Source: Stentor coeruleus
Lineage: Eukaryota; Ciliophora; Heterotrichea; Heterotrichida; Stentoridae
Direction: 5' to 3'
Length of the DNA: 23,094 nucleotides
NCBI GenBank assembly: GCA_001970955.1
Contig: MPUH01001139.1
Coordinates: forward strand, 1 to 23,094
Both the position numbers and the translations under genes were made by a program. Below the pieces are notes generated by a model, which was not told the origin of the DNA, made no database searches, and saw only the letters and a list, made by a program, of their open reading frames with translations. Of the stretch, positions 1 through 7,493 are shown in pieces. Each line of letters starts with the position of its first letter. Position 1 is the stretch's first letter.

Positions 1-2
1 AT

Positions 3-446
3 ATAAGAGAGTATTTAAAAAATAAGTTTTTGAATGAGTCACTTAAGCCATTACTCGATGAAAATAGTAATCAGATAAAAAAAATTGAGGAAAATACAGT
101 CTTGAATTTTAAATCTATGAATAATATTTTTAATGCTATAGATGAAAAGTTTACGAATTTCAAGATGATGAATGAAAAAGTAGTAGCTATAGATGAAAAA
201 GTAGTAGTTATAGATGAAAAAGTTATTACAAGTTTTAAGAAGATGGATGAAAAAGTTATTACAAGTTTTAAGAAGATGGATGAAAAAGTGGAAGCTATAG
301 ATGAAAGAGTTATTACTAATTTCAAGATGATGGATGAAAAGATGAATGCCTTTCAGAATAAAGTAGGCGAAATTGAAGGAACAATCAACAGCATTAATGA
401 AAATATTCAATTGATTTTAAGTGCTCTTTCAAAGAAATCAGACTAG
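3..446 (+). CDS. Coiled-coil protein with 7- and 11-residue repeats, 5' end outside the window
   Basis: The reading frame is open from the left edge (first codons ATA AGA GAG) to a TAG at 444-446. No ATG precedes the repeats and TTG at 30 is not a credible eukaryotic start, so the gene is cut by the window edge. The visible 147 residues alternate 7-residue (DEK-VVAI type) and 11-residue (DEKVITSFKKM) units, a heptad/hendecad pattern typical of extended coiled coils. The last 22 residues (GTINSINENIQ...SKKSD) are not repetitive and recur in a truncated inverted copy beside the telomere at the other end. No known family is recognised. The product is probably a filamentous or scaffold protein, which is inferred only from its composition. 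It appears to belong to a subtelomeric gene family. Confidence 0.75.
   Translation: MREYLKNKFLNESLKPLLDENSNQIKKIEENTVLNFKSMNNIFNAIDEKFTNFKMMNEKVVAIDEKVVVIDEKVITSFKKMDEKVITSFKKMDEKVEAIDERVITNFKMMDEKMNAFQNKVGEIEGTINSINENIQLILSALSKKSD
213..278 (+). repeat. Two exact 33-bp tandem repeats
   Basis: Bases 213-245 and 246-278 are identical and each encodes DEKVITSFKKM. Flanking units (DEKVVAI, DEKVVVI, DEKVEAI, DERVITNFKMM) are diverged members of the same series. Exact identity at the DNA level, including synonymous positions, points to a recent in-frame duplication. Confidence 0.9.
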
Positions 447-473
447 TTAGATAAAAATTTCAATATTTTGCTT
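378..473 (+). repeat. Left arm of a terminal inverted repeat
   Basis: These 96 bases match the reverse complement of 22979-23074 at 90 of 96 positions. All six differences lie in the 69 coding bases: three are synonymous and three are conservative (S/N, E/D, I/L). The 27 bases after the stop codon are identical. Similarity ends at about 473, where the other copy has extra sequence. Confidence 0.9.
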
Positions 474-1362
474 TTCTAAATACTTCATTTTCTATATCTT
501 AATAATTATTGAGTAATATGAAATTTTATCAAGAATAATATAATATAACTAATTATAGTAGCCTATCTAACATAGAGCATTATCTGAAATTTTATTTATA
601 TGCAAACAATCAAAATTTCTTTTAGTGTATAGAGAACCTTTAAAATTCAAGAGTTAATATATTATAATATACTTAAGCATATTAGAAAAAAAAATTTGTT
701 GACCAAATAGTAACTGTGTAACATTTTTTATATATTTTTGTGAAATGATTATAAACAATTTTTCAAATACAAAATAACTCAGTTTGTATCATCATTAGTT
801 AGTTTTATTAAAAAGAGGATTATAAACACAAATTTTGACAAAAAAGTTATGATTATGCTGATTTTAATCATTGTATTCATACTTTTTGCATATGGCTTAT
901 ATAAAAAATAATCAAGAAACTGTGATGAGATATATAATAAATTTTGGTACTTATTATTATAAATATATAAAGATAATGACATTCTAAGAAAATAAATTGT
1001 TGTTTACAACTATTATCACAGTATCCTTAAATACATTCAAAATCTTAAAAATCCCTCTTAAACTAAATCGACATCATCAGCATAATTCTTTCCTTTTCCC
1101 ACTTTAATTCCCCCAAAAGTAAAACTATAAGTCATAAGAAAACCCCACTAATTTCTTTATAATCCTATTATTCCAACATTTTCATCTACAATATTCTAAA
1201 ATTATCCTAAAAAAAAACCATCCAGCTTCCCACCTTATAAAATAAAACTTTTTTATCTTTATATCTAAAAACCTCAACTTATAATCTTAATTCCCATAAA
1301 CTCAAAAATTCCAATAACTATATTTTAACATTAATTCAACTTCAAAATGTAGATAAATAATC
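447..1362. other. Intergenic region, no gene seen
   Basis: AT-rich spacer between the repeat-protein gene and the HECT gene. Only the first 27 bases (the shared 3' flank of the inverted repeat) are recognisable. From about 1030 to 1360 the + strand is C-rich and nearly lacks G. This is the 5' flank of the HECT gene and should hold its promoter, but no defined motif stands out. A minus-strand frame at 779-982 reads as AT-driven hydrophobic sequence and is not called. Confidence 0.6.
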
Positions 1363-2775
1363 ATGGGAAATCAAGCTATGAATGAATTTGTTAGACATAC
1401 GTCAGCATTATATACAAATGAAATCGAACATGGTCAAATCCTTCAATGCCCACTTTGTGGAAAGCGTTTTTCAGGTTCAATAAATATAAGTAATTTTGAA
1501 AATCATGTAAACAAATGTTTAGACTCTGGTGTTTCTGCAAATAAACCTGAAAATATGCAAGATACTCATAATAACATAAGTTTAGGGATTCAAAGACTTG
1601 ATAGTGCAGTTTTTAGCCCTATTCAAAAAAATCATCAACAACCTCAATTGTCGCCTAAGCTTCAACATGTAAGAAACAATTTAAATTCTCTTCGTGTGAG
1701 TTGGGAACAGTCTTATGTAAATTTACAAGTATCACGTGAAGATTTGTTTGTGGATTCTTTACAACTTATACTAGGGTTTAGTGAACAAGCATTAAGGTCA
1801 GAATTTCATATTCAGTTCAAAGGTGAACAGGCACAAGATGCTGGAGGGCTAACGAAAGAATGGCTTAATCTTATGATCAAAGATTTGTTTTCGGATAATT
1901 TCAGATTGTTTCACTTGACTGAAACAGAAGAACCGAAATATACTTTCATACGTAACAGTTTTGACCCAGATCTCTATACATTAACCGGTAAAATCATCGG
2001 TAAAGCCATTCTCGAAAATATTCCTTTACCATGTTCATTCAGTATCCTTACCCTTAAACATATCTTAAACCAAAAAATAACAAACGATGACATAAAACAC
2101 ATAAGCACCGATCTTTTCAATTCTATGAAATATATTGAATCCCATAACATAGAAGGAATATTTTATGAAACATTTTCAATCATTGAAGATAATGGTCAAA
2201 TATACGACTTCATCCAAGATGGAAGAAATATACAAATAACTGAAGAAACAAAAGAAATATATATAAACCTTCGAGCTGAATATGAGTTAAAAACATCAAT
2301 AGAACAAAGTGCTGAATATTTTAATAAAGGATTGTATTCTGTATTTCCAAAAGATATTATTATAGATTTAACACCAGAAGAACTTGATTTTTTAATATGT
2401 GGTACTTCGAATATAGATATAAATGAATGGAGAAAGTTTACTTTATATAAAAATGAATTTAATGATAAACATATTGTTATTAAGTGGTTTTGGGAAGTTT
2501 TAGGAAATTTAAGTCAGAATGAACTGAGGGATTTGCTAACTTTTGTCACAGGGACGTCTAGAGTACCCCCAGAAGGCTTTGAAGGGCTTAAAACTACAAG
2601 AGGAGAGCCGGCGCAGTTCACATTAGAGCCTATGCCATGGTTTTCTGGGGCTCTTCCTCGAGCTCATACATGCTTTAATAGAATGGATCTGCCGATATAT
2701 AGAAACAGATTTGAACTTAGAAATGCGATTCTTCAAGTGATACAAAATCATATTCTTGGCTTTGGCCTTGAGTAA
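1363..2775 (+). CDS. HECT-type E3 ubiquitin ligase with an N-terminal CCHC (UBZ-like) zinc finger
   Basis: 470 residues. A HECT domain (about 119-470) accepts ubiquitin from an E2 as a thioester and passes it to substrates. The catalytic Cys437 lies in the family signature LPRAHTCFNRMDLP. The motifs ICGTSNIDINEWR and QDAGGLTKEW, and the substrate-side lobe, are all present. The C-terminus ends GFGLE, keeping the Phe at position -4 that HECT enzymes need for ligation. The N-terminus has C29-x2-C32-x15-H48-x3-C52, a CCHC finger resembling UBZ-type ubiquitin-binding fingers, although the spacer before His is longer than usual. The linker (about 55-115) is polar. At 470 residues it is among the smallest HECT proteins, with no WW, C2, ankyrin or RCC1 substrate-targeting region. 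The start is the first ATG of the frame and is followed directly by finger-containing sequence. Substrates are unknown. Confidence 0.95.
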   Translation: MGNQAMNEFVRHTSALYTNEIEHGQILQCPLCGKRFSGSINISNFENHVNKCLDSGVSANKPENMQDTHNNISLGIQRLDSAVFSPIQKNHQQPQLSPKLQHVRNNLNSLRVSWEQSYVNLQVSREDLFVDSLQLILGFSEQALRSEFHIQFKGEQAQDAGGLTKEWLNLMIKDLFSDNFRLFHLTETEEPKYTFIRNSFDPDLYTLTGKIIGKAILENIPLPCSFSILTLKHILNQKITNDDIKHISTDLFNSMKYIESHNIEGIFYETFSIIEDNGQIYDFIQDGRNIQITEETKEIYINLRAEYELKTSIEQSAEYFNKGLYSVFPKDIIIDLTPEELDFLICGTSNIDINEWRKFTLYKNEFNDKHIVIKWFWEVLGNLSQNELRDLLTFVTGTSRVPPEGFEGLKTTRGEPAQFTLEPMPWFSGALPRAHTCFNRMDLPIYRNRFELRNAILQVIQNHILGFGLE

Positions 2776-3030
2776 CCTAATTAGTAATAATATTCATTAT
2801 TTAAATACTTGTAATATGTAATCTTATAAAATTTCAGTCATAGCAACAGAAAATTTATGTTATATTTTCAAGTTTATCCTTTAAGACTATTATTTTATTT
2901 GTTGTAAATCTTATAAAGACATATAAAAACATCAAAATATTATCTCGTATATTCTAGATTTTCTATTATATCTACATATTTACCTTAAAAAATATGCAAG
3001 TTTTCGCATTATCATATCTTAATTATCGAC

Positions 3031-3528
3031 TCACCACAAAACGCATTGACAATTTGGTTCTTTCATAGTAATTTTCGAATTAATCTCACTTTCAATATCC
3101 CTAAGTCTTAAATGCAACTCTAAAGCTTCTTCATCAATATCAATTATTTTTTTTTTAGCATTAGCCAGCTCATTAGTAGTATTTTGCAATTCATTATAAA
3201 GCCGAAGAATTGTCCTTATATATTTTAAATTGTCCTTTTTTGTCGCTATAGTTTTATTTTCTATTTGTGGTGAGTTAATTTCAACAAAATGATCATCAAA
3301 TTGATTAGAAGCAAAACTTTCACAAATAAATTGTCGAGAACTTCTTTTAAACTCCATAAGCGACCCAAATACTTCTTTTTTCATTTTCCTGTTGTTAACA
3401 CTGATTTTCTCATATTCAGATTTGTTGATTTCCCCTTCATCTATAGAGTTTGAAGTATGACTTGATTCAGATTCTGATTCTACAAAAATCAAATTGATTT
3501 CTGGAGTTTTTTTCATATTAATAGTCAC
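3031..3528 (-). CDS. Small coiled-coil protein with a CaaX-shaped C-terminus
   Basis: 165 residues; no family recognised. The N-terminus is acidic and Ser/Glu-rich (VESESESS). A basic, Ser-rich middle is followed by a coiled coil at about 100-155 with regular Leu/Ile spacing (LRLYNELQ, LELHLRLRDIE). The chain ends NCQCVLW: Cys160 and Cys162 are close to the end, and CVLW has the shape of a CaaX prenylation box, though Trp is an unusual last residue. Palmitoylation, or no modification, is also possible. The stop is TGA, the only one among the genes here, and reading through it would add only three residues before TAA. Translation could start at Met1 or Met5. The gene lies 96 bases downstream of the larger coiled-coil gene on the same strand and may act with it, but nothing in the sequence proves that. 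Confidence 0.7.
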   Translation of the reverse strand: MTINMKKTPEINLIFVESESESSHTSNSIDEGEINKSEYEKISVNNRKMKKEVFGSLMEFKRSSRQFICESFASNQFDDHFVEINSPQIENKTIATKKDNLKYIRTILRLYNELQNTTNELANAKKKIIDIDEEALELHLRLRDIESEINSKITMKEPNCQCVLW

Positions 3529-3624
3529 TATTTTTAATTCTTTATTACTTAGCCTTGCTTAAAATCTTAACTAAGTTTATTATTAAAAAGATTATAAGTT
3601 ATTGTAATAAGAATACAAAAGTTC

Positions 3625-5790
3625 CTATTGATAGTTAATGCTTTTACGAAGAATTCTTGGGAACTCGGGGTCGGGAAAATCTGAATGAGGTGAAGCTTGA
3701 GGAGAAGGTACTGTTGCAGGTCTAAAATTCTTTAACGTTGTCGAGGCAGCTCTTTGACATTTTTCTAACTGAGAAGAGTCTTGAGGACTAATCATTAATG
3801 ATTTCAATAATCTGTTAAGCATATCATATAGATCCCTACGTGAATATTTATCGTTTCTATATACAACTGGCGATGGCATATAAGTTAAACATGCAATTTT
3901 AAATGCATTTAAAACTACAGAGCTTTGCCCTGTACATGAAAAACATTGTTTGTCTAAAGCTACTATCGCTTTACCAGGTTTAGGATGACCTTTAATCCCT
4001 TTAGTTTCTTTATATCCCATCAAAGCAATAGATTCTCTATCAAACTCATCCTGTATTTGTAAAGCATTAGCTATACTACAATACTCAACCATAGTGGCAA
4101 ATCTTTGTGAAATTTTATCAGTAGCATCAGTCATTATTTGATACTGCTGATTAGCTGTTTCAAGTTTAGCTTGAACTTGCTTTAGTTCATAATTAAAATC
4201 ATTATTTTCACGTTTCCTATTATTAAGCTGTGAGTTACATTCGTAAACAACTTGTTGGGTCACAAGTTCTAAATCATGTATTTTTTTCTGTAGTTCTTTA
4301 AATGACCCAGCGACTGATTCTTTAAAAGCTGAAATCGAAAAATATATTTGCTTGATTTGGACGTTTAAAGATATCTGTAAAATCTCAATATTTTCTTCAG
4401 TTTTCTTAGTAAGCATTTGGAGTTTATCGTTAAAATCTTTTTGAACCTCTTCTTTCGCTGTATTTATCATCGGCATAAAATCAATTTGTTCAGGAATTAC
4501 AATCTCAGAATCAGAATCTGACCTTGATTTCGACACCAAAGACGAGCTTGCTTTTGATTTATTTTGCCAGCTTTCAGTTTCACTAGGTTTCCTAAAACTA
4601 ATAACTGGGTTTATAGAAGATATCTCAAAAACATCATTTTTCTTAGGAAGTATCTGTTCAAAAGCTATACTTTTTTTCCTCCCATTCAATCTAATTTTAT
4701 CAGAAATTTCTGAATCTTGATATGAATTCATAGTCACTTCCTTTGGTTTAACAATCTCATCACCATCAAATCTTTTTGTAGCAATTCTTTTTTTTTTCTT
4801 TTTACTATCAGTGCTTTCTACTTTCTGTAGTTTGGGTGTTTCCATTTTCAATACTTCTTCAGCTTTAGTTCTTATTCCATCTATTATTGTATCAACACTT
4901 GAATCTTTATCTTCTGAATTACCAAGTCTTTCTAAATCATAAGCGGCAAGGGTTTTTAATATTGTCACATCTGTAAATATTTTATATAAAGGCTGGGTTA
5001 TTTTTAGATCATTTTTGACTGTGGCTTGTTCTATTTTTTTTTGTTCTTTTTTTAAAGAGTTTATAGTTTTATCGTGTTTGAGGATTTCTGAATTGTGTTT
5101 TATTATTGAATTACGAAGGGATTCAAAGTTGATTGTAGCTTCGTTTCGGTTATAATCAATACGGTCGTTTAAAGATTTTATTGATGAACTATGCTCGTTT
5201 GATTGATGTTCGTTTATGGATGTTTTTGAGTTGATTTCAATTATTTCTTTGCTGAGTTTTTTTATTTTTTTATAAATTTCTTCAGAGACTACTTCTGAGC
5301 GGGTTAGACGCTCTTCGTTGTTTGTAAGTTTGTCACGATATTCATCTTTGAAAATCTCGAGTTTTTTTTCGATTTCATATTTTGTGTTCATTATACTTTG
5401 TGATACACTTGCGATATCGTTTTTCATAGAAAGCCTTTGGTGTTCAAGGACTGTTATTTCTTCTTTCATAGAGTGAGATGTTTGAGAAAGTGCATAAATT
5501 TCAGCATGAGTATCTTGTTTATCTCTAGTCATTTTAGTTTCTACTAAAGATATCGCAGCGTTGAGTTCCAAGAACCGTTTTCCAAAATCATCTAAAAGGT
5601 TTAACCTGTTTAATGTTTTTGATTGGACAATCTCCATATCCTGCATTTTCATCGACAAAATTTCAACTGTATGAACTATTTTTCCTAAAATTTCTGCTGA
5701 ATCAGTTGATCTTCTTATTGTTGGCTCAATAAGATCAAGCATCATAGATCTGATTTTGTTTTCAATTCTCAATGCACTTGCATCGTCCAT
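3625..5790 (-). CDS. Large coiled-coil protein with a CxxC-containing C-terminal domain
   Basis: 721 residues. Residues 1 to about 275 are long helical coiled coil (for example MKEEITVLEHQRLSMKND). Residues 310-430 are a polar, low-complexity linker with a basic run KKKKKRIATKR. A second coiled coil spans about 440-590. The C-terminal part (about 590-720) looks globular: Cys616-x2-Cys619 lies in DKQCFSCTGQSS and is followed by a region ending in PSPVVYRNDKYSRRDLYDML and then a Pro/Ser tail. Coiled coil followed by a CxxC domain loosely recalls the DUF4795 proteins of cilia and flagella (QRICH2-like), but this comes from motif appearance only. A structural cortical or axonemal role is plausible. 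The ATG at 5790 is the first in frame and follows AT-rich leader sequence. The 5' neighbour at 6169 is divergent and shares a 378-base intergenic region. Confidence 0.8.
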   Translation of the reverse strand: MDDASALRIENKIRSMMLDLIEPTIRRSTDSAEILGKIVHTVEILSMKMQDMEIVQSKTLNRLNLLDDFGKRFLELNAAISLVETKMTRDKQDTHAEIYALSQTSHSMKEEITVLEHQRLSMKNDIASVSQSIMNTKYEIEKKLEIFKDEYRDKLTNNEERLTRSEVVSEEIYKKIKKLSKEIIEINSKTSINEHQSNEHSSSIKSLNDRIDYNRNEATINFESLRNSIIKHNSEILKHDKTINSLKKEQKKIEQATVKNDLKITQPLYKIFTDVTILKTLAAYDLERLGNSEDKDSSVDTIIDGIRTKAEEVLKMETPKLQKVESTDSKKKKKRIATKRFDGDEIVKPKEVTMNSYQDSEISDKIRLNGRKKSIAFEQILPKKNDVFEISSINPVISFRKPSETESWQNKSKASSSLVSKSRSDSDSEIVIPEQIDFMPMINTAKEEVQKDFNDKLQMLTKKTEENIEILQISLNVQIKQIYFSISAFKESVAGSFKELQKKIHDLELVTQQVVYECNSQLNNRKRENNDFNYELKQVQAKLETANQQYQIMTDATDKISQRFATMVEYCSIANALQIQDEFDRESIALMGYKETKGIKGHPKPGKAIVALDKQCFSCTGQSSVVLNAFKIACLTYMPSPVVYRNDKYSRRDLYDMLNRLLKSLMISPQDSSQLEKCQRAASTTLKNFRPATVPSPQASPHSDFPDPEFPRILRKSINYQ

Positions 5791-6168
5791 TATTTGATTA
5801 ATAATTCTTTTTTTTATGTTAGATTATAGTTAATTTATAGATTATTTTATATCAAAAACTAGTACTTTTAGAAAAGAATATATAAATTTTAAATCATCCC
5901 TAAATAAATCATCACAACATATAAAGCCATTTGCCTAAAATTATAACGATATTCCTTTTACCCTAAAATATGGCTTTTTTAAAGTAAGATACTCTAGCCT
6001 AGATCTGCAACAGTTAAAGATAAAATATTTTCTTTTAAGACTAAAGAATACATAAAGATGAAAATAAGTCAAACAATACTATCAACCTAATTATTTAAGT
6101 ATAGATTTACTTATAATATCCTCATCTATTTTTCATGTGATAAATTTGCAGATGATTTGTGTATATAA
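5791..6168. other. Divergent intergenic region, no gene seen
   Basis: Must hold the 5' flanks of two divergent genes. It is AT-rich, and its right half (about 5890-6160) is C-rich and G-poor on the + strand. A TATA-like run (TATATAAATG) abuts the ATG at 6169. No other motif or RNA gene is seen. Confidence 0.5.
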
Positions 6169-6951
6169 ATGGGACGCTTATCGAAACTATGTATTTTTGA
6201 TACAGAAACTCATTACTTAGAAAATAAAGTTCTAAAATGGTACCGTTACTTGAATTTAGTCCTAAACGCCTTTGATTTTATGTTCTTCGTCTTTTATTTT
6301 GGGGGAAGAATGTTTTTATATTTAACTTACTGGGGAGTATCATTAACTTTTATTTATTACCTTCTTGTAAGCCTTAGTTACCAAAGTAAAGCTCTTCGTC
6401 CTTTAAGCTATATACTTTTTGAAATTATTTGGCCTATGAATATTATTATTACTTTAGTATTTTGGTGTTACTTGTTTCCTTTACTCAATTCAAATAAATA
6501 TCTAGGCCAAAGCATTGTCGCTCATTCATTTCCGATCATAATAACCATAGGAGAGTATTATCTGAGTAAAATTGAATTTTATAGAACTCATTACATTTAT
6601 CCTATTTTAATCATGTTTTTGTATGGAGCTGCTTTACTTTTGCCTTATACTTTAAGTGAGAGTATTATATATATTGGAATAACTTTTACTAATGGTTTTA
6701 CTTATATAATTTTAGGAGGATGCCTTGTGATTATTATTATATCACTTGAAGTTGGCAGATTTATTAGATTTAGAAAATGTTGTCCAGAAGATGTGGGGAA
6801 AATTAGAAGTGAGTATATATCCCAAAACCAAGAAATTAGTCAAAATAAATATGTTGGAAATCAGATTGAACGGGAGGAAGGAATTTCTAATATTGATGGG
6901 CCTAATAGAGATAATAAAGATAATGAGCTAACTTCTTTTCAATGCAAGTAA
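6169..6951 (+). CDS. Multi-pass membrane protein of the AIG1/FAR-17a (ADTRP) type, probable
   Basis: 260 residues with about six hydrophobic segments (roughly 26-46, 51-70, 82-104, 113-130, 143-163 and 168-195) and a polar cytosolic-type tail from about 200. AIG1 and ADTRP in animals are membrane threonine hydrolases that cleave fatty-acid esters of hydroxy fatty acids, using a Thr in the second helix and a His in the fourth. Matching positions here would be Thr53 in YLTYWGVSLTFIYY and His119 in SIVAHSFPIII. The order YLT-W, then RPLSYILFEIIWPMNIIITLVFW, then the His helix also follows the family. The assignment rests on pattern recall, and a different six-pass family is possible. The tail is rich in Asn and Glu and has no recognised motif. 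The gene is divergent from the large coiled-coil gene. Confidence 0.6.
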   Translation: MGRLSKLCIFDTETHYLENKVLKWYRYLNLVLNAFDFMFFVFYFGGRMFLYLTYWGVSLTFIYYLLVSLSYQSKALRPLSYILFEIIWPMNIIITLVFWCYLFPLLNSNKYLGQSIVAHSFPIIITIGEYYLSKIEFYRTHYIYPILIMFLYGAALLLPYTLSESIIYIGITFTNGFTYIILGGCLVIIIISLEVGRFIRFRKCCPEDVGKIRSEYISQNQEISQNKYVGNQIEREEGISNIDGPNRDNKDNELTSFQCK

Positions 6952-7493
6952 TGATGAGCAATTAAAGTTAAAATAGTTTAGTTTTTATGTTTGATGATAA
7001 TGCTGTCTTAATTTTATAAAAAATATAGAAATTGATGGTTAATATGAAAATTAATTGATGTTAAAGGGAAATAGCTTTTTTTTTGATATGATGGGATATA
7101 ATAAAACTGTTGTAAGGATATTATAATTTTGAAAAAATAAGAATTCGATATTACAATTTTGTGGATGATTTATAGAGTTTAGATATGAATATCTTTAATA
7201 TTTTTTTTATGATAGTTGATTATTAAAAAGGCACTTATAAAGACTAATTAGATAGCTTTGATTTAGCCTTTTATAGATTTTTGTTGTTATTTGAAGGATT
7301 AGGCAAGCTAATGCTTATCCTTTATAAACCCATATCTCATCAATTTCTTCACATCTATAAAAATTTCTTAAACCATCACAATTTTTAACATATCCTCTAA
7401 CTAACAATAAACTCCTTCAAAAAAACTATTCACCTCTCCTAAAAATCCACCCTATCCATAAAACCATTCTAATAAACTTAACCAAACCTACTT
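6952..7493. other. Convergent intergenic region with a GC-skew flip
   Basis: 3' flanks of two converging genes; no gene or RNA motif seen. By hand count 6961-7140 has about 29 G and 4 C, while 7321-7500 has about 48 C and 1 G. The change occurs near 7290-7310. Confidence 0.6.

Noticed and set aside
51..410. Antisense open frames over the repeat-coding region
   Set aside because: They arise from the tandem repeats being open on both strands; the sense frame continues to the window edge and has coiled-coil logic.
779..982. Minus-strand 67-codon frame with hydrophobic composition
   Set aside because: Its residues are those expected from AT-rich DNA (Ile, Leu, Tyr, Phe, Asn, Lys). No domain or supporting context is present, and it is not distinguishable from chance.
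2402..2416. A 15-base GTA...TAG stretch in the HECT gene that matches the length of tiny Stentor introns
   Set aside because: The 15 bases encode part of CGTSNIDINEW, which aligns with the conserved HECT segment CGLGDVDVNDW. Removing them would delete conserved residues, so it is coding.
3031..3033. Whether TGA might be a Trp codon here, as in Blepharisma
   Set aside because: No other gene contains an in-frame TGA, all Trp are TGG, and reading through adds only three residues before TAA; the standard code fits.
7262..7285. GCCTTTTA resembling the U5 snRNA loop
   Set aside because: The flanking bases do not form the required stem and no Sm site or terminal hairpin follows.
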